DNA of 43,535 nt. Source: Sphingobacteriales bacterium. Its GTDB lineage: Bacteria; Bacteroidota; Bacteroidia; Sphingobacteriales; Sphingobacteriaceae. The position numbers and the translations under genes were made by a program. The DNA lies in the NCBI GenBank assembly GCA_015655115.1, contig JAATFQ010000273.1, positions 1-43,535 on the forward strand, given 5' to 3'. Shown here in pieces: positions 8,640 to 17,529 of this stretch (position 1 is the first letter of the stretch; each line of letters opens with the position of its first letter). The notes beneath the pieces were generated by a model. The model saw only the letters and a program-made list of their open reading frames with translations. It searched no databases and was not told where the DNA came from.

Positions 8640-11513
8640 ATGCTTAAAATTAGGATCGCCTCCGTGATCTTTAGCAGTATCTTCCTCTGCATGAATGCTA
8701 ACGGACAAGAAAAAGAAAGTTACCTGGAAACAGGTTCCGGAATCGAAGTACCCATAAAAAACTCTGTAACGGGAATAAAAAAAATCAGGCTGCAGCCTGT
8801 AACAGATCAGATTATACATGTTACAGCAACAAGCACAAATGACTTCCCGGCAGATAAAAGCCTGATGGCTGTTCAGTCTTTGAATACGAAGGCTAAGTTT
8901 ACTACGGGCACGGATAAAGATAAGGTGCTGCTCATTACTGCAGCATTGAAGGTAGAAGTATCTACAGAAAGCGGGCTGCTCACTTATCATGACCTTAATG
9001 GTAAACTGCTGCTGGAGCAAAGTAAAATACCTTACAGGGCTTTAGTGCCGGAAGTATTCAACGGAGAGCCTTCATACCAGGTATCGCAGATTTTCAATAC
9101 ACAGGAAAACGAGGCATATTACGGTTTGGGACAACATCAGCAGGGACTGGTGAACTACAAAGGACGCCGGGTAGACCTTGTTCAGTACAATACAGAGATC
9201 GGTATTCCTTTTTTACTGTCCAATAAAGGATATGGTATCCTGTGGGATAATTATTCCATCACCCATGCGGGCGACATCAGGGATTATCAGCCCCTGTCGG
9301 CCATGAGGTTGTTTTCAAAAAAAGGTGATGAAGGCTGGCTTACGGCAACCTATGCGGATAAAAAGAAACCTGAAAAGGTATTGCTTACCCGTGCGGTTTC
9401 AGATATATCAATGAACTGGCTCACCGACCAGCACCTGTTTCCCGACACGGTGGTAAAGATGGCCAGTGCAGTGGTGAATTATGAAGGTGCTGTAGCCAGC
9501 AGCCTTGGTGGTTTATACCAATTGCAGTTAAAATATGCGGGATATATTAAAGTATGGGCCGACGGCAAGCTGATAGCGGATTACTGGCGCCAGGCATGGA
9601 ACCCCGGATCAGCAATACTGGACCTGAACCTGGAAAAGGATAAGAAAACAAATATAAAAATTGAATGGGTGCCTGATGGCAATGTATCTTATATCGGGCT
9701 GACATGCCTGCCGCCAATACCCGAAGAGTTTAAAAATACTTTCGCCCTTAGCTCTGAGTCTGGTGCCGGGCTGAACTATTATTTTATATCCGGTACAACG
9801 GCCGACCAGGTGATTGGCGGATACCGGACTATTACAGGGAAAGCGGTGTTGATGCCCAAATGGGCTATGGGATTCTGGCAAAGCAGAGAGCGCTATAAAA
9901 CGCAGGATGAAATTCTGACTACCGTAAAAGAATTCCGTGACCGTAAGATCCCGTTAGACAATATTGTGCTCGACTGGTCTTACTGGAAGGAACCAGAATG
10001 GGGAAACCAGCAGTTTGATCCGGCACGTTTCCCAGCACCTGCAGAAATGATGAAAACCTTACATGCTCAACATGCCAACCTGATGATTTCGGTATGGGCA
10101 AAGTTCAATAAGGGCATTGAAGCTTACAACGACTTCGATCAGAAGAAGTTCCTCTACAAAAGAAATATCGAAGATGGTACGTTAGACTGGATTGGCCCGG
10201 GATATTCCAGTACTTTTTATGATGCCTATAACCCTGCCGCGCGAACAGCGTTCTGGAGCCTGATGAACAAAGGCCTATACAGTAAAGGCGTCGATGCCTG
10301 GTGGATGGATGCTACAGAACCAGATTTGCAGTCCAACTTGCCTGTGTCGATCAGGAAAGAACTGATGACTCCAACCTATGAAGGGTCTTCTACCACCTAT
10401 TTCAGTGCTTTCGCACTGATGAATGCGAAAGGCATTTATGAAGGGCAGCGGAAAGTAAACCATGATAAAAGGGTATTTATTCTGACACGCTCTGCCTATG
10501 CAGGATTACAGCGTTATGCCGCTGCAGCATGGAGTGGTGATATTGCCTCCCGCTGGGATGATATGAAAAATCAGATAGGTGCCGGTATTAACTTCTCCCT
10601 TTCAGGACTGCCGTACTGGACGATGGATATCGGTGGTTTCTCTGTAGAAACAAGATATGTTGAAGCTGAGGCTGCGGCACTCAAAGGACAACCTGCGGCG
10701 CTTGACGAGTGGAGAGAGCTCAATACCCGCTGGTACCAGTTTGGTGCTTTTGTACCATTGTTCAGGGTGCACGGACAATTCCCTTATCGTGAGATCTATA
10801 ATATTGCACCGGAAAATCACCCCGCTTATAAAAGTATGTTATACTATAATCAGCTGCGCTACCGGTTAATGCCATATATATATTCACTGGCGGGCAATAC
10901 CTATCAGAAAGATTATACCATTATGCGCGGACTGGTAATGGATTTTCCGGCCGACCTGAAAGCGGCAAGCCTGAATGATGAGTTTATGTTTGGTCCTTCC
11001 TTATTAATTAATCCGGTTTATGCGTACAAAGCACGAAGCCGTTCGGTATACCTGCCAGCTGGACAGGGTTGGTATTATCTGTATACTGGCAAATATTTTA
11101 AAGGCGGACAAGAGGTGGCTGCCCAAGCTGCTTATGACAAAATACCTGTATTTGTGAAAGAAGGATCTATCCTTCCCACAGGCCCTGAATTGCAATATAC
11201 CTCAGAGAAACCGGCAGACCCGCTGACGCTTTATGTATATACTGGTAAAGATGCCTCTTTTTCGCTTTATGAAGATGAAGGCACCAATTATAACTATGAA
11301 AAAGGAGCATTTTCGACTATAGATTTTAGCTATAACGAAGCAGCGAAAACAATGACTCTGGGAAGCCGTACAGGCAGTTTTGAGGGGATGCTGCAAAGCC
11401 GGACCATCAGGATTATAGTTATTAGCCCTAAGTTAGCTAAAGGCCTCAACTTTACTCAAAAAGCAATGCACACACTTAGCTATACAGGTAAGGAGCTGGT
11501 GATTAAATTATAA
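8640..11513 (+). CDS. GH31 alpha-xylosidase-type glycoside hydrolase with PA14 insert
   Basis: The 957-residue protein starts with a type I signal peptide (about residues 1-22, ending NANGQ), so it is periplasmic or surface-exported. A galactose-mutarotase-like N domain is interrupted at about residues 265-360 by a PA14-like beta insert (YAGYIKVWADGKLIADYW). The (beta/alpha)8 barrel carries DWSYWKEPEWG and then GVDAWWMDATEPD, in which Asp557 is the predicted nucleophile. Asp634 in WSGDIASRWDD is the predicted acid/base. The WWMDATEPD pattern and PA14 insert resemble bacterial xyloglucan alpha-xylosidases more than starch alpha-glucosidases. Other GH31 activities such as alpha-galactosidase remain possible. 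It lies 109 bp after the hybrid sensor gene and before susC. Predicted role: removing alpha-1,6-xylose from xyloglucan oligosaccharides. Confidence 0.92.
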   Translation: MLKIRIASVIFSSIFLCMNANGQEKESYLETGSGIEVPIKNSVTGIKKIRLQPVTDQIIHVTATSTNDFPADKSLMAVQSLNTKAKFTTGTDKDKVLLITAALKVEVSTESGLLTYHDLNGKLLLEQSKIPYRALVPEVFNGEPSYQVSQIFNTQENEAYYGLGQHQQGLVNYKGRRVDLVQYNTEIGIPFLLSNKGYGILWDNYSITHAGDIRDYQPLSAMRLFSKKGDEGWLTATYADKKKPEKVLLTRAVSDISMNWLTDQHLFPDTVVKMASAVVNYEGAVASSLGGLYQLQLKYAGYIKVWADGKLIADYWRQAWNPGSAILDLNLEKDKKTNIKIEWVPDGNVSYIGLTCLPPIPEEFKNTFALSSESGAGLNYYFISGTTADQVIGGYRTITGKAVLMPKWAMGFWQSRERYKTQDEILTTVKEFRDRKIPLDNIVLDWSYWKEPEWGNQQFDPARFPAPAEMMKTLHAQHANLMISVWAKFNKGIEAYNDFDQKKFLYKRNIEDGTLDWIGPGYSSTFYDAYNPAARTAFWSLMNKGLYSKGVDAWWMDATEPDLQSNLPVSIRKELMTPTYEGSSTTYFSAFALMNAKGIYEGQRKVNHDKRVFILTRSAYAGLQRYAAAAWSGDIASRWDDMKNQIGAGINFSLSGLPYWTMDIGGFSVETRYVEAEAAALKGQPAALDEWRELNTRWYQFGAFVPLFRVHGQFPYREIYNIAPENHPAYKSMLYYNQLRYRLMPYIYSLAGNTYQKDYTIMRGLVMDFPADLKAASLNDEFMFGPSLLINPVYAYKARSRSVYLPAGQGWYYLYTGKYFKGGQEVAAQAAYDKIPVFVKEGSILPTGPELQYTSEKPADPLTLYVYTGKDASFSLYEDEGTNYNYEKGAFSTIDFSYNEAAKTMTLGSRTGSFEGMLQSRTIRIIVISPKLAKGLNFTQKAMHTLSYTGKELVIKL

Positions 11514-11617
11514 GTCCTATTCGCAAATTACAGACCTTTTTGTCAAATCGTAAGTCAAAATATCAGGAAAATAAAATTCGCCAATGAACAATATACTACT
11601 ATAAAATCAAACAATAA

Positions 11618-11639
11618 GCGTTCGCCTACGGGCGAATGC
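11618..11639 (+). promoter_or_regulatory. Leader stem-loop upstream of susC
   Basis: GCGTTCGCC (11618-11626) pairs with GGCGAATGC (11631-11639) across a TACG loop, giving nine pairs with one G-T. It sits 61 bp before the SusC start and 104 bp after the GH31 stop. Only a short CTTTG follows, so it is a weak terminator at best. A processing or attenuation element separating GH31 from susC expression is the more attractive reading. Confidence 0.45.
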
Positions 11640-11700
11640 CTTTGTGAACATTAACCAAATAACCCCAAATATAAAATGAAATTATTATTTACTAAATCGT

Positions 11701-14700
11701 ATGAATGGCATGAAAAAGAATTCTAATGTTACAAGAAAGGGCATCTTTCTGTTGATGTTCCTCTCGCTGCTTGTTTTTAGTCAGACTTTATTTGCACAGC
11801 AGCGTAAAATCAGTGGAAAGGTAACAAGCGCAGGTGACGGTCAGCCAATACCGGGCGCAGTATTAAAAATAAAAGGAAAAACAGGAGGAACAGCCGCAAA
11901 CAACGAGGGAGTGTACGTTATCATGGCCCAATCGGGCGATGTGCTGCAAATCAGCTCCATTGGATATGTGACTAAAGAAGTCCCGGTATCCACAGGCAAT
12001 ACTATAAACGTAGTGCTGGCAGACGAGGACAGGAAGCTGGATGAAGTTGTCGTGGTCGGATATGGTGTACAGAAGAAAAAGCTCGTAACCGGAGCTACCG
12101 TGCAGGTAAAGGGCGATGTGCTGCAAAAGCAAAGTACTACCAATGCTTTACAGGGACTGCAGGGCCAGACGCCGGGTGTGCAGATTGCGTCTACTTCCGG
12201 ACAACCGGGTGAAGGGTTTAAAGTGACCATCCGCGGTTTAGGAACCATCAATAATTCCAGTCCGCTTTATGTTGTAGACGGAGTGCTGACAGATAATATT
12301 ACTTATCTGAACACATCAGATATAGAATCCATTGATGTATTGAAAGATGCAGCATCGGCAGCGATTTATGGTTCGCAGGCGGCAAATGGCGTGGTACTGG
12401 TAACTACCAGGACAGGTAAAAAAGGACAGTCTGCACAGATTACCTTTGATGCCTATGCGGGAATACAGAGTGTAGCCAGGCAGGTTGACCTGCTAAACGC
12501 AAATGAATATGCTTCTATACTCAATGAGGCCGCAATTAACAGCGGCAATGCCCCGGTTTTTACCAGCGCACAGGTTGCTGCATTAGGCGAAGGCACTAAC
12601 TGGATAGACCAGATGCTTGTTGATAATGCCCTTACACAAAACTATTCACTTGGAGCTTCGGGTGCTTCAGAAGCATCAGTATACTCTTTGGGCTTGTCTT
12701 ATACAGGTCAGGAAGGTGTAGTTGGCGGTTCCAGCCTTTCCAATTACAAACGTTATAGTTTCAGGCTTAATTCTGAACATAATTTTTATAAAGATATATT
12801 GAAGATAGGAGAGCATTTAACCTATACAGATATTAAGAGTAATGGAGTGGGAGTAGGTAACCAATACAACAACACGCTGCGTGGCGCTTTTAATACCAAT
12901 CCGCTGATGCCGGTATATGATGCCGACGGCAGTTTCCATAACAGTACTAATGATGCTTTTAACACCGGACAAGCCAATCCCTATGGATCGATGGTCTACA
13001 ATAATCAGAATAAAAGTACCAATCAGCGGCTTTTAGGAGATATCTATGCGGTAGTTGAGCCAGTAAAAAACCTGACTTTCAGAACCAGTTTGGGGATCAA
13101 TTATTATTCCGGAGATTACCGTTCTTTTGCTCCTATATATACCTTATCTGCTTATTCGTACAATTCTGTGAGCAGTGCAACGCAGAGTATGAACAAAAGC
13201 CAGTCGCTCATCTGGGACAACTTACTGAGTTATAAGTTTAAAGTGAAAGAGAACCATAGTTTTGAAGTACTGGCAGGGATGTCGGCCTACAAAGCGGACG
13301 GATCATCACTTTCGGGCACCAATACGAATCTGTTTTTCGATGATTTTGATCATGCCTGGTTAGATAATGCATTAAATAAAGATTCTCAGGGGATTACTAT
13401 CACCGGTAAAGCGAATGATCCCGATCGCCGGCTTTCTTATTTTGGCAGGATAAACTATAATTACAAAGAAAAATACCTTTTAAATGCCACTTTCAGGGCA
13501 GATGGGTCTTCTAATTTCTCAGTAGATAACCGCTGGGGATATTTCCCGTCTGTATCTGCGGGATGGGTAGTAACCAATGAAGATTTTATGGAAGGACAGA
13601 AAGAATGGCTGGATCAATTGAAGGTCAGACTGAGCTGGGGACAGGTTGGGAACCAGAATGTTGCTGCCAATCAATATCTTACGCCAATTAAAATAAACAA
13701 CACAAACTATAGCTTCGGTACCGAAGAGGGTACGCTTACTTCAGGAGCATATCCGAGCAGGTTAAGCAATAGTAATTTAAAATGGGAAACCTCAGAACAA
13801 ACGGACCTTGGCTTTGATGCCACTCTTTTGAAAGGAAAGTTGAATGTAAATTTCGATTACTATAAAAAGACAACGAAAGACTGGATCATCCTTGCACCAA
13901 TATTAGCTACTGCAGGTGCCGATGCTCCGTATATCAACGGAGGAAGTGTAGTGAATAAAGGTGTTGAGCTTGCCCTGAATTATAAAGATAAAATCGGGGA
14001 GTTCAATTATTCTGTTGGCATTAACGGTGCCTACAATAAAAACGAAGTAGGTTCCATCCCTACTACGGATGGGATTATCCATGGTGCCGATAATGTGCTT
14101 TATGATAATGCAACTGAGTTTTACCGGGCACAAAACGGATATGCTATCGGCTATTTCTGGGGCTTAAAAACGAATGGAGTGTTTCAGAATGAGGCAGAGG
14201 TAGCTAATTATAAAGCCTCAAACGGAAAAGTGATACAGCCTACTGCAAAACCCGGTGATGTGATGTATAAAGACCTCAACGGTGATGGGGTGATTGATGC
14301 CAGTGATAAAACAGATATCGGCAGCCCTAATCCTGATTATAATTTTGGTATAACGCTTTCGGGTAATTATAAAGGATGGGACTTCTCTGTTGTCGCTTCC
14401 GGCGTTGCAGGGAATGAAATTGTGCAGAGTTACAGAGCCCAGACCAATCAATTTTCAAATTATACCACTGCTATTCTCGACAGATGGCACGGTGAAGGTA
14501 CCTCCAATACGATGCCACGGGTAACGAACGACAATAAGAACTGGACTACATTTTCAGATTTATATATCCAAAAAGGAGACTATCTGAGAATTAGCAATGT
14601 TACTGTTGGTTATGACTTTAGCAGGATCATCAAAAAAGGTTATTTCAAACAGGTAAGGCTCTATGCTGCGGCACTAAACCTTTACACTTTTACCAAATAT

Positions 14701-14814
14701 GATGGCATGGATCCGGAAATTGGTTACGGTACTGAAAGTTTCGCCTCAGGTATAGATCTTGGCTATTACCCAAGACCGAGGACCTTTATGCTGGGCTTAA
14801 ATCTGAAATTTTAA
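11701..14814 (+). CDS. SusC-like TonB-dependent outer-membrane transporter
   Basis: This 1037-residue SusC/RagA family protein has a signal peptide ending FAQQ. A carboxypeptidase-D-like regulatory domain (about residues 35-112, KISGKVTSAGDGQPIPGA) is followed by the TonB-box region DEVVVVGYG. The plug domain (about 120-235) includes the family signature IRGLGTINNSSPLYVVDG and the pattern ESIDVLKDAASAAIYGSQAANGVV. The rest is a beta-barrel ending in a C-terminal Phe (LGLNLKF). It lacks the STN domain found in the second SusC of the window, which fits control by the hybrid sensor rather than by a sigma/anti-sigma pair. ATG 11701 and ATG 11710 are both possible starts. With the next gene it should import oligosaccharides across the outer membrane. 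Confidence 0.97.
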   Translation: MNGMKKNSNVTRKGIFLLMFLSLLVFSQTLFAQQRKISGKVTSAGDGQPIPGAVLKIKGKTGGTAANNEGVYVIMAQSGDVLQISSIGYVTKEVPVSTGNTINVVLADEDRKLDEVVVVGYGVQKKKLVTGATVQVKGDVLQKQSTTNALQGLQGQTPGVQIASTSGQPGEGFKVTIRGLGTINNSSPLYVVDGVLTDNITYLNTSDIESIDVLKDAASAAIYGSQAANGVVLVTTRTGKKGQSAQITFDAYAGIQSVARQVDLLNANEYASILNEAAINSGNAPVFTSAQVAALGEGTNWIDQMLVDNALTQNYSLGASGASEASVYSLGLSYTGQEGVVGGSSLSNYKRYSFRLNSEHNFYKDILKIGEHLTYTDIKSNGVGVGNQYNNTLRGAFNTNPLMPVYDADGSFHNSTNDAFNTGQANPYGSMVYNNQNKSTNQRLLGDIYAVVEPVKNLTFRTSLGINYYSGDYRSFAPIYTLSAYSYNSVSSATQSMNKSQSLIWDNLLSYKFKVKENHSFEVLAGMSAYKADGSSLSGTNTNLFFDDFDHAWLDNALNKDSQGITITGKANDPDRRLSYFGRINYNYKEKYLLNATFRADGSSNFSVDNRWGYFPSVSAGWVVTNEDFMEGQKEWLDQLKVRLSWGQVGNQNVAANQYLTPIKINNTNYSFGTEEGTLTSGAYPSRLSNSNLKWETSEQTDLGFDATLLKGKLNVNFDYYKKTTKDWIILAPILATAGADAPYINGGSVVNKGVELALNYKDKIGEFNYSVGINGAYNKNEVGSIPTTDGIIHGADNVLYDNATEFYRAQNGYAIGYFWGLKTNGVFQNEAEVANYKASNGKVIQPTAKPGDVMYKDLNGDGVIDASDKTDIGSPNPDYNFGITLSGNYKGWDFSVVASGVAGNEIVQSYRAQTNQFSNYTTAILDRWHGEGTSNTMPRVTNDNKNWTTFSDLYIQKGDYLRISNVTVGYDFSRIIKKGYFKQVRLYAAALNLYTFTKYDGMDPEIGYGTESFASGIDLGYYPRPRTFMLGLNLKF

Positions 14815-14831
14815 TCCTTTTGATCTGAAAA

Positions 14832-14895
14832 TTATGAAACCTGCAGAAGTTTACAGCTTACAAAATGAATTACAAAGCTTCTGCAAGCTTCATAA
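14832..14895 (+). promoter_or_regulatory. Long stem-loop between susC and susD
   Basis: TTATGAAACCTGCAGAAG (14832-14849) matches the reverse complement of 14878-14895 at 16 of 18 positions, and about three further pairs can form inside. The loop is roughly 22-28 nt. No T-run follows. It lies between the SusC stop and the SusD start, where an RNA structure could protect or process the message and set different SusC and SusD levels. Confidence 0.6.
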
Positions 14896-14919
14896 CCCAT
14901 AAAATAAAAATATTTTCGT

Positions 14920-16515
14920 ATGAAAACCATAAAAATATTAAGCATAGCTATGTTCCTATTGTGTTTAGGAGCATGCAAAAAAAGTTTTCTGGATACTGAT
15001 GCGCCAACTACGGCAACAGAAGAAAATTTCTATAAAACGCCAGCACAGGCATATACAGCACTGGTAGGCTGTTATGACGGAGTCCAGATTGTATGGGTAA
15101 CTGGTATTGCATTGCCGGTTGCTTCGGAAGTGATGTCTGACAATACCTTTGGCGGAACGGGCAGCTCGGATGGCTATGGCTATCAGATGGTGGATGAGTT
15201 CGATAAATCGCGCTCACCGGCAGACCAGAACCTATATGGGGCAAACTGGATTGCCTATTACAAAGCGTTATACCGTTGTAATATGCTGCTGAGCAAGCTG
15301 GATCAGGTGGAATGGGGAACTCAAACTGACCTGAAAGCCACTTACGAAGCGGAGACCCGGTACCTGCGTGCTTACCTCTTATTTGATATGGTTAGACTTT
15401 GGGGCAATATCCCATTGCTGACCACTCCATCTTCAGAGAATACAGCTCAGGCTACCCCCGAAGCAGTTTATAAAGTAATAGGCGATGATCTGAAGTTTGC
15501 AGCTGCAAATCTTGCTGCTACAAATTATTCAGCGCAGAAAGCCACTGATTTTGGTAGGGTAACCAAGTATGCTGCTGAAGCATTAATAGGCAGGGTATAT
15601 CTTTTTTACACAGGCTATTACAGCAAAGGTGACCTTGCTGGTTCTGTAACCAAAGCAGAGGCATTAGCATACCAGGAAGATGTGATTACTAATGGCGGTT
15701 ATGGATTGCTGGATGATTTCTCTACTTTATGGCCTGCAGCTTCTGTAGAAAAATATGCCGGTGAACGTAATAAGGAGACTATTTTTTCTATAAGATATAC
15801 CTATACCAGTGATTATAATGGCAATCAGGATGGTAATTACTGGATGGTTATGGTGGGCCTGCGCGAACAATCTATCTATCCTTACGGTAATGGATGGGGA
15901 TCGGAAACCGTAAATCCCAAATTATGGGAGGCCTATGCCAGCAGTGATACACGGCGAAAGGCTTCTATTATCTCTATTGCTGATGAAAATCTTGCTTTTG
16001 TGAACCAAAATAAACAAAGGGAATATACAGGGTATTATGTGAAAAAATACAGTCCGATGGTAGGTACAGACGGCCTGCCGATGCCGGAAAGCCTTTATAA
16101 AAACGACGATTTCCAAATTGGTCAGTATCAGGATTATGTATCTATCCGGTATGCAGACGTTCTGCTGATGGCAGCAGAACTGGGCAGTCCGAATGCACAG
16201 ACTTATTTTGACCAGGTCAGGAAAAGGGCCTTCGGAACTGCTTTCACCAGTAAATCAGTAACACAGGCTAATATTATGGAAGAACGCAGACTGGAGTTTG
16301 CTTTTGAAGGCCTACGCTATTATGACCTGCTTCGCCAGGGAATAAATACCGCTGCTCAGACTATTGCACAAAGCAGTACTGTGCTTAACGGAGGGGTCAG
16401 TACTACCAAGACTATATCAGCCGGAAATGTGGTTGCTACAAACGGACTTCAGCAAATTCCTAACACGCAAATTACACTATCAAACGGTATGCTGAAACAA
16501 AATGCGGGCTGGTAA
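14920..16515 (+). CDS. SusD/RagB-like outer-membrane glycan-binding lipoprotein
   Basis: The 531-residue protein begins with a lipoprotein signal (LLCLGACKKSFLD; lipidated Cys19 or nearby). The SusD/RagB fold follows: an N-terminal TPR-rich part with the family pattern ETRYLRAYLLFDMVRLWGNI, and a C-terminal region with the typical YADVLLMAAE and EERRLEFAFEGLRYYDLLR. Lipidation plus the basic residues after Cys agree with outer-membrane, surface-facing placement as the lid of the SusC transporter. It follows susC by 105 bp containing a long stem-loop and precedes a second lipoprotein by 27 bp. The glycan bound is inferred from the neighbouring hydrolases only. Confidence 0.96.
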   Translation: MKTIKILSIAMFLLCLGACKKSFLDTDAPTTATEENFYKTPAQAYTALVGCYDGVQIVWVTGIALPVASEVMSDNTFGGTGSSDGYGYQMVDEFDKSRSPADQNLYGANWIAYYKALYRCNMLLSKLDQVEWGTQTDLKATYEAETRYLRAYLLFDMVRLWGNIPLLTTPSSENTAQATPEAVYKVIGDDLKFAAANLAATNYSAQKATDFGRVTKYAAEALIGRVYLFYTGYYSKGDLAGSVTKAEALAYQEDVITNGGYGLLDDFSTLWPAASVEKYAGERNKETIFSIRYTYTSDYNGNQDGNYWMVMVGLREQSIYPYGNGWGSETVNPKLWEAYASSDTRRKASIISIADENLAFVNQNKQREYTGYYVKKYSPMVGTDGLPMPESLYKNDDFQIGQYQDYVSIRYADVLLMAAELGSPNAQTYFDQVRKRAFGTAFTSKSVTQANIMEERRLEFAFEGLRYYDLLRQGINTAAQTIAQSSTVLNGGVSTTKTISAGNVVATNGLQQIPNTQITLSNGMLKQNAGW

Positions 16516-16542
16516 TTAATTATCTATTTAATATTTATAGCT

Positions 16543-17430
16543 ATGAATCTATATCAAAAAATATTTGCACTACTGGTGATACCGATGCTCTTTATCACCT
16601 GTAAAAAATCAGATCACAGCCTGGGTACGGCGATTGATAAATCACAGATCAAATATTCTGTAACACAGGATTTTACAGTTGATCCTGGTGGCAATACTGT
16701 GATTATTAAAAACACTACTCCTGCAACATTGTCGTATTGGGATTATGAAATTGGTACTTCCAACAGAACGGTAGATACGGTGAAGTTTGCCTTCGCTGGA
16801 GACCATGTGGTTAAACTGACGGTTTCTACAGGTGGAAAGCTCGTAAAAATGGATTCTGTAATCGTAAAGGTTACTGCCAATAATCTGGCCTATGTAACAG
16901 GTGAATTATGGGCAAATTTAACTGGTGGTGCCGGTAACGAAAAAAGCTGGGTACTGGATACTGAAGGCCAGGTGTTCAATGGACCTTTGTATTTTTATGG
17001 TACAAATAATGGCTGGCTTTTAGGTGGCGATAAAGGCTGCTATGGTACAGATTGCTGGGCCTGGGAAGCAGGAACAAGCGACGCTTACTCTTTTCCAGCC
17101 AGAAGAATGGCAGAGGGCGATTATGGGGTAATGACCTTTGGCTTAAAAAATACGCTTGCTTTTACTGCTATAAAACCTATGGAGGGTGGTATTACGCAAA
17201 ACGGAACTTATTTTTTAAACGATAAAACTCATATGCTGACTATAAATAATGCGTCAATCCTGCGTGGATATAAGCCATTGGTAAATGGGTTGACCGGGAT
17301 CAGCAACTGGACTAATTATAGTATTCTTAGCCTTACGGAAACTAAGATGCAGTTAGCCGTGATCAGGGATAAAGATGTGGAGGGGGAAGGCAAGTGCCTG
17401 CTGGTGTATAATTTTATTGTGAAGCCCTAA
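16543..17430 (+). CDS. PKD-type lipoprotein, candidate surface glycan-binding protein
   Basis: The 295-residue protein has a lipoprotein-like signal (MLFITCKKSD, Cys20, with an imperfect lipobox). A PKD/Ig-like beta domain covers about residues 38-110 (pattern WDYEIGTSNRTVDTVKFAF, then HVVKLTV). A C-terminal beta-rich part (about 115-295) is rich in Trp, Tyr and Gly, including GNEKSWVLD and CYGTDCWAWE. No catalytic motif is visible. Its place directly after susD (27 bp) is where glycan loci encode SusE/SusF- or SGBP-type proteins, which share no strong sequence signature. I infer a surface glycan-binding role. The C-terminal domain resembles the unnamed end of many PKD-containing lipoproteins in such loci, but I cannot assign a family. 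Confidence 0.85.
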   Translation: MNLYQKIFALLVIPMLFITCKKSDHSLGTAIDKSQIKYSVTQDFTVDPGGNTVIIKNTTPATLSYWDYEIGTSNRTVDTVKFAFAGDHVVKLTVSTGGKLVKMDSVIVKVTANNLAYVTGELWANLTGGAGNEKSWVLDTEGQVFNGPLYFYGTNNGWLLGGDKGCYGTDCWAWEAGTSDAYSFPARRMAEGDYGVMTFGLKNTLAFTAIKPMEGGITQNGTYFLNDKTHMLTINNASILRGYKPLVNGLTGISNWTNYSILSLTETKMQLAVIRDKDVEGEGKCLLVYNFIVKP

Positions 17431-17529
17431 ATAGCCATACACTATGGCCAATATTAAATAAGAAGCTTGTATCCTCCTGTAATTCTAATGTGCAGCTGGG
17501 TACAGGCTTTATCCATTCAAATATGTAAG

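Noticed and set aside
11676..11726. A 16-codon frame (MKLLFTKSYEWHEKEF) overlapping the start of susC, as a leader peptide
   Set aside because: It has no ribosome-binding signal and no repeated regulatory codons, and its length is expected by chance in this AT-rich leader.
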